Shown here piece after piece: positions 36,881-46,509 of a DNA stretch of 64,000 nucleotides. Location of the stretch: positions 62,001-126,000 of the forward strand of contig NW_027331354.1 in assembly GCF_022965805.1 (NCBI RefSeq), in the 5' to 3' direction. This DNA comes from Primulina eburnea. Its lineage: Eukaryota > Streptophyta > Magnoliopsida > Lamiales > Gesneriaceae. The position numbers were made by a program, and so were the translations under genes. The stretch's first letter is position 1, and every line of letters begins with the position of its first letter. Below the pieces are notes generated by a model. That model had not been told where the DNA came from. It was given only the letters and a program-made list of their open reading frames with translations, and searched no databases.

Positions 36881-38345
36881 CTAAATGTCAACACAGTTGT
36901 TAACAATTAAAGTTCTGGTAAACTCGGTGAATGACATAAGCAGTAGGAAACATCACGACACACTCTCGAAACCACATTAACACAACAGAAAATTAGCAAT
37001 ATTTCCACTATGTTAAGCTTGCAACAAGGATTACAGTAAATACGACTCGATTTAGATACTAGGCATATGCGTAAACTGTCATATGTGGTGACAGTTGTGG
37101 TGACAGTTTACGCATATGCCTAGTATCTAAATCGAGTCGTATTTACTGTAATCCTTGTTTCAAGCTCAACATAGTGGAAATACTGCTAATTTTTTGTTGT
37201 GTTAATGGGGTTTCGAGAGTGTGTCATGATGTTTCCTACTACTTATGTCATTCACCGAGTTTACCAGAACTTTAATTGTTAACAACTGTGTTGACATTTA
37301 GTCAAAAGATGGAGCCTTGGTTGATTCTATGAAGAAGAGAGGAAAATCTACCCATAGGCATGAAAAAAGAGGAAAAATAAGCATTACTCCAGCAGTAGTT
37401 CTGACGAAGACCTAGAAAGAATAAAAAGTGGATCTAGAAAGAAAAAGAAATGGTATGATTCAGATGAAGACTTGTCTTCTAAGTCCGAGTACAGTGGTAG
37501 TCAGAGTGAATCAGAATGTGATCAGAAAAAATATAAGATCAGGAAAAAAGAAAAGAAGAGGCACAATGACAGATCAGAGAGTGAACACAAATGTCGGTCA
37601 AGGAAGAAGTCCATAATTGTAAGAAAAAAGAATATTCATCTGATGATGAATCTTTGGGTAAGTTAAGTAACAAATAGAAACAAAACGAATGGAGTAACAG
37701 TAGGCAGAATTGCGGAAGTGACGATAATCCCGTGGACCATGACTTGAATGGTAAGCTTTACTCCATTATTTAATACTGTCATAATGTCTAATGTTTACGA
37801 TTTTAAACATGAGTCTGCTTTGATATGTTAAATCAGATGGCAACAGAAGTTCTCAATTAGGCAATGATACTGTGAGAAAAGAAATGGGATTGGAATGGAT
37901 GCTACTCCAGCCAAAAGACAGTATAGAGAAGACTTGTAATAAAGCAACTCGAATTGAGGTAGAGGAAGCTCCAGCTAAAGTGGTGAGCTTATAAAACTTT
38001 GCAGGTCTCTGTTGTGACTCTACCACAAAATAAGGTGTTACATTGCGTTGGAACCTTTGTATATATTGTTGTTTGTAAAACCCAGAAATAGACTAACTTG
38101 TAATCACTTGCCTTCTCTTTATGGTAACACGCTTAGTTCAATTCTATCATGTTACATGTTTGTTTTCTAATATATGTAATCTAACCCCCCCAAAAAAACC
38201 CCACCCCCACAACAAATGAATCAAAAGATAAAATGCTTACATCTCATGTGGATCTCCGAGTTATAATTGTTTGATTGAATTGGAGGTGTTCACGGTTGAA
38301 AAATATTGTTCTGGGTATGGTTATGTAAATTTACCAAAAACAAGC
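36206..38345. repeat. head-to-head inverted duplication of CWF19L2 exons 2-3
   Basis: The left arm (about 36206-37080) and the right arm (about 37102-37975) are reverse complements with scattered mismatches, around a 21-bp spacer at 37081-37101. The right arm extends further, to about 38345, where it matches the reverse complement of 17510-17880 in copy A. It ends at CAAGCTTGC, where unrelated sequence begins. Confidence 0.88.
37302..37982 (+). pseudogene. CWF19L2: inverted plus-strand copy of CWF19L2 exons 2 and 3
   Basis: Exon 2 is 37302-37750 and exon 3 is 37837-37982, both with intact GT-AG sites on the plus strand. Exon 2 keeps the frame across SESEHKCRSRKKS, where copies A and B are shifted. 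It is then shifted by an extra A in the AAAAAAG run near 37630. Exon 3 encodes RKEMGLEWMLLQPKDS as in copy A. No promoter, exon 1 or downstream exons are attached. Transcription through both arms would give a long hairpin RNA. Confidence 0.8.
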
Positions 38346-38405
38346 TTGCAACTAGGACTCGGAGGAACACAACTCTGTGACATGCTTGCAACTAGGACTC
38401 GGATC
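38346..38405. repeat. 20-bp direct repeat at the palindrome junction
   Basis: GCTTGCAACTAGGACTCGGA occurs at 38344 and again at 38384, just where homology to CWF19L2 ends. It marks the junction with the CACTA-like block. Confidence 0.7.
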
Positions 38406-38754
38406 TACTCATCTAGTGACGCCATGCAATCTCTCAGCATGGCGTTCTCCGCCTCTGTAGCCTGCATCTTCTTGCAAAGCTCATCGTAAAAAATCTATTA
38501 TCAAAAACTATAAAACGAAAAGTTAAATAAGTATCTATAAAAATAACATTAACTTAATTATCTAGTAAAAAAAAACTCATGCATTATTTATAGAATAAAT
38601 AATCAACTACGCTAAAATTCATAAATAAACTACTATGCAGAAATTAAAATTAAAATTAAATATTAAATTTACAGTAAAGAAAACGCTTTAAACCTGACGT
38701 GCGCGAAGATATGCAGATCCACGTAACACTGGAAGATCACACCGACGAGCAAAT
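38406..38754 (-). pseudogene. small two-exon gene fragment inside a CACTA-like end
   Basis: On the minus strand, 38694-38754 is an exon-like piece (FARRCDLPVLRGSAYLRARQ) with an AG before it and GT after. About 38409-38500 encodes DELCKKMQATEAENAMLRD followed by MASLDE and a stop, which looks like a short coiled coil. A TATA-like sequence (CTATATATACC) lies upstream on the same strand near 38890. Such coiled coils are common at the C-termini of proteins encoded by plant CACTA elements, but I cannot name this one. The reading is by eye and uncertain. Confidence 0.4.
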
Positions 38755-38894
38755 CTACAAAATTAATACGAAAAAATGTTAGTACAAAGTAAAAAAACCG
38801 AAACTGCGAAAAAAAGTGATAAGAGTTTCGCTACTACCAGAGAAGAAAGGCGAAAATCGCTGAAGATAATGTTCGCGAACCTCGGTATATATAG

Positions 38895-39070
38895 ACATCT
38901 TGCGACGGTTTTATCAGAACCGTCGCCTTTAGCAACGGTTTTACGTTAAACAGTCGCCACTAGCGACGAGGTAACATAAACCGTCGCCGATCTTGATCGG
39001 CGACGGTAGTTTTATATTCGTCGCCCATGGCGACGGTATATTAAAACCGTCGCTAATAGCTTGGCTGCTT
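38895..39070. repeat. CACTA-like subterminal GCGACGGT array
   Basis: At least six copies of GCGACGGT or its complement ACCGTCGC lie within about 160 bp, in both orientations (for example 38913, 38930, 38980, 38999, 39028 and 39047), spaced 15-30 bp. Dense short inverted motifs like these are typical of the ends of plant CACTA (En/Spm) transposons, where they bind the transposase. A CACTA terminus itself was not located. Confidence 0.6.
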
Positions 39071-39576
39071 CACCTAGCAGCACGACGCTTGTATCAATTT
39101 TTCGCGTCAGCCCGATTCAGATGTCATTGAAAGCTCTTTCGATCTTTGAGTAGGTTATTTCGCCTGTCATATAAGATAATCTTAGGACAATGTTGCAGGA
39201 ATTTTCTACGATAGGTCTCACAAGACTAAGTCAATTTCATCTCACTATTAATCGAGACGGGATGAGTCGATGTCAGGTGCCATGCTTATCCGTTGTTAGC
39301 GCTTTTTTTCTTCTAATCTCATATGTCGCCTTGAGAGTTCCATTCTCACCCGGTCCTTGGCTCATTCCTGATTTTGCGACGGGCTTGTCCCGTCGCCTAA
39401 TATGGCAACGGAGTTATTTTCGTATTTTTTCATTAATTTAATTGACTGATCAATTTATTAACTCAACCTTGCAACGATGGTCTACACACCCAACATAGAA
39501 TAATATTCAAACTTTGTTTATCCAACATTATTCCTAGTAAGAATTTATTATTAGCTTGGACTTTGCCTCCAATCAA
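39071..39576. other. unassigned sequence
   Basis: Mixed-composition sequence between the CACTA-like array and the Harbinger element. An 83-codon open frame at 39190-39441 has no recognised features. Another GCGACGGG motif lies near 39379. Confidence 0.4.
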
Positions 39577-39579
39577 TTA

Positions 39580-41334
39580 CATGGGTGTATTCAACCTAGA
39601 GATTTAACGACTTTTAATGACTTTTTTTAATAAGAGACTTTTGTGGATTTGACAGACATTTGTAGAATCTCACAGATTTCTAAACAGAATTCCATTAGAC
39701 TCCTGTAGACTTTTTGCAAGACTTTTGTAGATTTCTGTTAACTTTTTCATATGAAAATCCATGACTCTTGTAATATTTTTATGGGGATATATTCAATCTA
39801 GACTCTTCATTTGAAATATTATTATTATTAATGTAAATAAGATTTATTTAAAATGTAAATAGATTTTATTTGTGAAAACAAATAATGAATCACTAGTCAA
39901 TTTAGAACTCAAAATTGAACTTCTCGATCCTAACCAATTCAACATAAATTATTAATTAATCAAAAAATTTAGAATATATAACAATTTCTTTTTGTGAATA
40001 TTAGATTAAAAAATCAAAATAGTATGACAATTTGATAAAATTTCAACAATAGTTTATGAAATAAAATCTAACTTATATTGACAATATGATCAACATCGCT
40101 CCACATTTGATTTGCTATAGCATCTCTCCATGCATTAGCATTTGTCCGTTGTTGTTCTTGTGTATCGAATAATTCACCAAAGTTGTCATCTTCGTAAACT
40201 TGTTCTTGAGTATCATCAATAGCTCCAATGCAATCCTATAACAACAATATAATAATAATAATAATTACAACAACATCAATAACAAAAACAACAAAAAAAA
40301 TTTCATTACTTACTTTGAAATAAGGATAAAATCTTGTACTCTCTCTTATTTTTTCGGACACTGCAGATCCAGGTTTGACCATCATATCTGCTGCAATGCT
40401 ATTTAATGCTTTCAACACCTTGTTGAAGTTTTGGCTTGTATTGTAGTGTGATCGTTCAAAGGTTTTACGAATTAAGCAATATCGGGTATTATGACCAACA
40501 TCGAGTAAAAATACGGCAAATTAATAAAATACTTGCAAATTAATAAAATACTTGCAAATTATTGATTATACTCATAACAAACCTAAAACGATGCAATATA
40601 CATATATTAAAAACATGATATTAAATGACAATAAAAAACTTACAAATTATATATGGATCAAGTATGTTCATTATTAAATAACTACTACTACTGTTCCAAA
40701 CTGACCATTATAAATTTAGTGAGACATTTGATACAATTGTGAAATTAGATTTGTGTGCATCAAATTATTCTCAATAGGATTTGTGTGAATGTGTAGACAA
40801 AATCGTGAAATTATATAGATTTATGATAAATAATCATGATCAAGCTGGCAAAGAAAAAAGAAAAATGAAACACCATAATAATTGAGAAGTCAACTTGAAT
40901 TTGTACAACAACAAAAAAATCGTGACTGAAGAAGGGAATAATACCTTTGAAGGAAATTGTGCAGGAGGAAGAAGAGCGGCCGCCGATATGGGGTGCAAAA
41001 ATTTGTTGATAAAAGTCTACCAAAATCTCTAGGGTGAGTAGAAGAGAATTTTTTATTTCTAATTGTTGTACCTAGTGTTTTAAATTTTGTACATAAAGAA
41101 ATCTATAAGAATCATGGAAAATCTATGGAATTTTGGATACTTATAGATTTTCATAGAGTTTTCAAAAATCAAATTTGAATACCACTTTTACTTTTAACAA
41201 CTCTACAAATCCTAATTTGGATACCCCAAAACTTTTATAGAGTCTACAAAAATCCATGTTGAATACCTCTAGATTTCTAAAATCCATTAAAGTCATCAAA
41301 AGTAATTAAATTTCCTAAATTGAATATACCCCCA
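39580..41334 (-). mobile_element. PIF/Harbinger transposon, deletion derivative
   Basis: The ends are imperfect inverted repeats (GGGTGTATTCAACCTAG at the left, and CTAAATTGAATATACCCCC at the right), flanked by the 3-bp duplication TTA (39577-39579 and 41335-41337) typical of this superfamily. The 1755-bp interior contains a shortened transposase on the minus strand (40068 to about 40520). Confidence 0.82.
40068..40520 (-). pseudogene. internally deleted Harbinger transposase (DDE nuclease)
   Basis: Exon 1 (about 40314-40520) encodes the family block GHNTRYCLIRKTFERS and ends RESTRFYPYFK before a GTAAGT donor. Exon 2 (40068-40235) starts DCIGAID, which holds the first catalytic Asp of the DDE nuclease. 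It then jumps at once to a C-terminal tail (NFGELFDTQEQQRTNANAW) and a stop. The central nuclease region with the second Asp and the Glu is missing, so it cannot catalyse transposition. The product could at most keep end-binding or partner-binding parts. The typical full-length protein is near 400 residues, and this one is about 120. Confidence 0.8.
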
Positions 41335-41337
41335 TTA

Positions 41338-41867
41338 ATGTCTCATTAATTTGTTTCCCTCTTCAAATATCAAATGTAATGCAAAAGCAAAACATTGGCA
41401 ATTAGTTTAACTAATATATCAATTATATTTAATGACATTTATTTATAATTAAGTTTTCAAACCTCAGTACATATTATTTAATATCATTTATATCTTTAAG
41501 ATTAACTTGATTTTTCAAAATTTATTCTTTAGAAATAATCAAATGGACTTAATGATTGTAATGTTTTGATATTTGAAAATAAAATTTTAAAACTTGAACT
41601 AGTATATTTTGAATTATTCCAAAATTTATTATTTTGATTACAGTCGGAATAGCGATTTCAAAATATGTAATATATTTCAAAAGGTAAATTTTAAAACTTT
41701 TTAAAAATTATATATATAATTCAAAGTTTTTACTATTATATGCCCTTGGTTTTTCAATACTAGTATTAGGTCATGCATTGGAACGTCAGGCCTAATTTTT
41801 GGAAATAATTGCAACTGGATTCAATTATTATTATTATTATTATTGAAGTGCAATAATTGTTTTATTA
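41338..41867. other. AT-rich spacer
   Basis: AT-rich, with a (TTA)n run near 41827-41843. No coding or structural feature is seen. Confidence 0.5.
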
Positions 41868-41980
41868 CGAAGAGATCGGCATGTGATGCAAATGGATTCG
41901 ATTATTATATGTTGGTTAAGCGTGCATGAGTGAGAGTAGTATTGAGATGAATGATCTCCTGGGAAGTTCTCACGCGTCAA
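41868..41980 (+). repeat. degenerate 5S rRNA-like sequence (possible Cassandra-type LTR fragment)
   Basis: The right half aligns well to plant 5S rRNA: GTTAAGCGTGCATGAGTGAG, then AGAGTAGTATTGAGATGA and CTCCTGGGAAGTTCTC. This covers the internal promoter side and the 3' stem. The left half (GATCGGCATGTGATGCAAAT then GGATTCGAT) aligns more loosely to the 5S positions before it. It is isolated and diverged, not a 5S array. Cassandra TRIM retrotransposons carry a 5S domain in their LTRs and are the simplest source. A 5S pseudogene is the alternative. Confidence 0.65.
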
Positions 41981-42152
41981 ACTGTTGACGTTGTGTCGCT
42001 TGATCTGGTTGGCTAAATGGGCCGTAAAATAGTGACATCAGATCTTAGTGGGTAATAATGTCTCTGTTTGGGACATGGCCGACGGTAGGAAAATGATAAG
42101 ACTGATCTTTAAGTGATATGAGATAGAACCAGTAGATAGATACGTACCTCCT

Positions 42153-42390
42153 CGGTACACATGGAATTTACACATTTCGTGCCCATGGAAATGGAAATAC
42201 AACTTTGGATCATATCACTTCTCTTATTGAATTGCAAGAGTTGTATGCTGCGGATAATGAGGAAGGCAGACATTTTCGTCAGTTCATCAGGGCATACAAT
42301 CATGTTTTCTCTTTTACATCGATGAGAGTCAACTTAGATGAGTCCTTAACAACCGGTACACATGGAATTTACACATTTCGTGCCCATGGA
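42153..42390. repeat. 37-bp direct repeat at the left edge of Helitron copy 1
   Basis: The sequence around GGTACACATGGAATTTACAC to GCCCATGGA occurs at 42153-42189 and again at 42354-42390, 201 bp apart. The second lies in frame in the Rep N-terminal coding region (THGIYTFRAHG). The first lies upstream of the recognisable coding start. Confidence 0.88.
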
Positions 42391-43402
42391 TCAATATATC
42401 ACTCGATTGGAAGTCTTCTACCAAATGAGAATTGTAGGCCACCATACATGCAGATGTGGATTGTAGACACAGATTATGATATAGACAATAGACTTCATTA
42501 AAATCCAGAGCTAAGGCGAGAATTACTGCTTGAGATACAAAACATTCTTGATCAACACAATCCATTTGTGCACGTGTTTTGACAAATTGGCAAATGTCAA
42601 GACATACCTAACTGTAGGCTCATCATCAGGCAACAAAAACCTAATGAACATCAATATAGTTTACCAACAACATCTCAAGTAGCAGCTGTAATTTTTGACA
42701 ACGAATTTCAAGAAACTTTGAGCGGTCGAGATATTACTATACAAGGTATCGGTGGTAATCTTATCAGCATTCAAGATGTAGTTGGCTATTATGATCCTCT
42801 GCAATATCAACTCCTTCTGCGATATGGTACATATGGTTGGGACATAAATATCCGAAATATCAATGGTACCCGGTTAACATGCTTAAATTACTATGCATAT
42901 ATGCTATAGGTCAGTGAAAAAACATTTTACGTCATGCTTCATTTTTTTATTAAAAACAATTAAAAACTTACATATAAACCTATACTCATATAGTGTAAAT
43001 TATCTTCTTATTCAGACACGCGAAAATTCGCCATCTTTGCTACTTAGAGAAGGCCGTCTACTTCAACAATACGTAGTTGACAATTACGTAAAGATTGAAA
43101 CACAAACATTACGATGGATACGTTCAAATCAACGTGATATACGTTCTGAACTTTACCAATGATGGCAAGATTGTTTACATGGAGGTGAAAATAATGCAGG
43201 TATTATAACTTAATTATTATAATATTATTTTTCACAACATATATTACAACTCATAAATTATACATATCTTCCAAATGCATTACAGGAAATGTGGGTACCA
43301 GAATCGTTTTGCCATCATCTTTCGGTGGAAGCCCACGTGATATGTACCAACGGTATCAAGATGCCATGACTTTGGTACAGAAATATGGAAAACCAGATAT
43401 AA

Positions 43403-46400
43403 TGTAACGTCCCGAAAATCGGAAAGTCCACGTGAACCACATGCATGCAAATTATTAAATTCTTTGGTATTTCATTAAATTATTTTAAAGCATAAAATGT
43501 ATTTTTATTTTATTAAATTGTGTTTAAATATTTTTATGCATTATTATTGCATGATATGATTTAATTTACGAAATTTTAAAAGTTCATGCACTATGATTTT
43601 TAAGTTTCATTTCGCGCTCGAACGAGGAGCGGAGACTGGGAGAATTTTCAGAAAAATTATTTTAATTACACGATTCATTTTATTAATTAATATAAGATAT
43701 TTTAAAGGTATTTTTCAAGAATTGAGATTTATTGGGTATTTTTACCCGCATGATTTTAATTTTTAACGGTGCGCAAATTTTATCGAATCGGGGAACTTTT
43801 TGAGAGTTCGGATAATATTTTTAAAAACTTTCAAACACGAAATATTTTTCGGGAGTGTGTTTGGATTTAATGAGCCTACTTTTAAGCTTATTGGACTTAA
43901 ACTCTTTTAATATAAAATAAAAGCTAATTAACCTAATTAACCCTACACCTTTTATTTCACAACCCACCAACCGACACCCCTTCATTACACAACCTCCACT
44001 CTGTTTTCCTTCCATTTCCAGCCTCCCCCAGCTGATTTCTTTCCTCGGCTTTCACAGCAGGAAATTCAAGAAGGTTTCGGCCACTTCTTTTCATGCAAAG
44101 GAAAATTCTTTCGGGTCTCCATCATCGTTCTTTTTCTTCAATCATCAAGGCACGCATGTATCACCCTTTTCTCTTCATACACTCTGATATTATACTGATC
44201 TTTATGAAAATGCATGAAAGTTTATCGATCCAGCCTTGTACATGCACGATTTTTCGGTTTTTCTTTGAATGCTAGCATTTTTCGGTTTGCTATTCATAAA
44301 CTTGATGATATGTGGTGCAAAGGGCTGCTGTATAAGGTTTTCAAGGGCCTTTACAGACCATGGTTGTAGAGTTTTAGGTGCTGGTGTGAGCAGCTTGTTT
44401 GGGTTTTGATGATAAAGGGTGAGGGCCGATCGGTTGTGAGATGTTAGGAGTTTCGATCCATGTTTTCCTGCTACACCAGCTGTGCGAGGGCTTTCTCCAG
44501 CCCTGGACCAGACCCTGGTGGGTTTGAGTCGGGGCCTGGAATGGCTCGAACCATGCTGGAAACGACAGAAGGAGCGATCGAGCAAGGGTGATATGGGTTA
44601 GCCGCGGTAGGAGCTTCTTGTTGATTATCGGTTCTTAGCAATTGGCGGCTTGCGTGGGACTTGTGGCGTGGGTCTGGTAGATCCATTAGTGTCTGGTCTT
44701 GGTCCCTAGTGGGTTGGTTCATAGCTGGGAAGAGTTTGGGCGAGCCGGGAAGCGCTAGGAGGCGAGTGGTGTCATTTTTGGGTTTGGGTTAGGGAAGTTG
44801 CAATTTTCCAGCAACTTTCCAGCAGCTGTAAGTGGTTGGTCTCATGAGTTTAGGGGCTGGAATTGTTGTGTTTTAGGACCTTTAAGTGTTTGTAAGATAT
44901 GGTAAAAAGTTGGGAGAAATTTGGTTAAGTTTCGAGTAGATTCGGGTTAAAACCGGGACCTCAGTCCAAGTTTTAAAACAATTCGGTTAAGTTATGAAAT
45001 GAGCTCAAGTTTACGTCTAGGAATATTTTTAAATATGTTTTGAGACATTTTTAGGAGTTTGGTAAGTTTCGGATCAAAATAATGAGTTTTCGATTTATCC
45101 GGGATTTAGTCGCCGCACGAAACGTTAATTAAAGGATTAATTGAAATGCCTAGATTTAAGCTTAATAAAATTATGGAAAATTATATTTAAGCTCAAATAA
45201 TTATTAGAAGTCTAAGTTTTTAATTTGGGAATTTTATGCTAAGGTTTGGTTTAATTCGGGATTAAAGCGCATTAATATGTTATATTTAAAGTTTAATTTA
45301 AAATTCATCAATTTAAGCCAAATAAAAATATGGGAAAATTCTTGTAGGCTTAAATAATTATTTGGGACGTGTTAGAGTCAATGGAATTAATAAAATGTCA
45401 AAAACGTGGAATTTTACGTCTAGGGGTGAAACGATAATTTTTGGGTTTCCGGGGGCAAAATGGTCATTTTGCACCCGAGGTGAGATTTTGGACATGGCAG
45501 CGCCCAGAGCACAAATTTATGATATTTTAAATTTTTATGCATCATGATCACGATTTTAAGATTTTATAAAGATATACGTCGCATGCTTGGATTTAAGATT
45601 TTATCATGATTTAAATGTTTATGCATCGTGTTCATGATTTTTTTTATGAAATAATGATAAATATGATGCATGCTTGGTTTAAAGGGAAAAAATTACGTAT
45701 ATGGATTCTTTTATTAAGTGATGAATATGATGACACGTTTTGAAGGAAGGGATTTAGTTGTGACTAACACGATGACACGATGACATGTAAGACCCGGGCT
45801 CAGTGGGCGGGTAATGCCGTTGCTGATGTCCCTCGCCGCCGGATACCGCGGTTACACGTAGGTGAATCCATCGACTGACATGATGACATGATGATACGAA
45901 AGTCACAGCTAATGAACGGAATTCAAATTAAGATTTTAACACGTATATGCTGATACGATGATACATGCTATGATTATTAACATGTTTTGACAGGACACGT
46001 TTACGCATTCGATATGATAATATGATGGGACAGGTTTTGACACGTTATGATTTTTACACGATACGCTTATGTTCATGTTTTTAAGCTCATGAAATGTATG
46101 TTGATTATGTTATTTTTCACTGTTGTGTGCTACGTATATGTACTTGTTATTACTGGTACATGTGTGTTGAGTCTTTAGACTCACTAAGCGTGTGTGATGC
46201 AGATGAGCATTTTGATCAGGGGACCGGAGGTGCCGAAGACTGAGTAGGCAGGCGAAATGTGTGGTGACACGACCCGAGGACCGTTATTTTTCCGCATATT
46301 GATTCATGTGTTTTGAGAGGAGAGGAATATTTTAACACGTTGATGATTTTAAGATTTTTCTACGTTTACGTTTACATTGATTTTGGATGACGTTAGGTAT

Positions 46401-46509
46401 TTTTAAACTGCGTCATTCTTGTTGGCAATTAAATAAGATTATTTTAAATGTTATTTTGTAATTGCGAGAAAAAAAAATATTTCCGCATTTTTAAAGAGGA
46501 GACGCTACA
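43403..46509 (+). mobile_element. 3.1-kb solo LTR inside Helitron copy 1
   Basis: The insert starts TGTAACGTCCCG and ends GACGCTACA, flanked by TATAA (43398-43402 and 46510-46514). Removing it gives back the continuous codons seen in Helitron copy 2 at 51019. No internal region or polypurine tract is present. It is unusually long for a solo LTR. An antisense relative lies at 56287-59963. Short open frames within it (for example 44202-44722) are not genes. Confidence 0.88.

Noticed and set aside
38160..38215. C-run and A-run tract as a regulatory G-quadruplex
   Set aside because: The same tract is the complement of an intron homopolymer region in copy A (about 17640-17660), and runs vary in length between copies. 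There is no support for function.
44202..44722. Minus-strand frames of 83 and 127 codons
   Set aside because: They are inside the 3.1-kb solo LTR and are not preserved as frames in the related LTR at 56287-59963.
46448..46509. ATG start of the 278-codon Helitron frame
   Set aside because: The first 20 or so codons are LTR sequence. The true frame comes from exon 43286 across the insertion.
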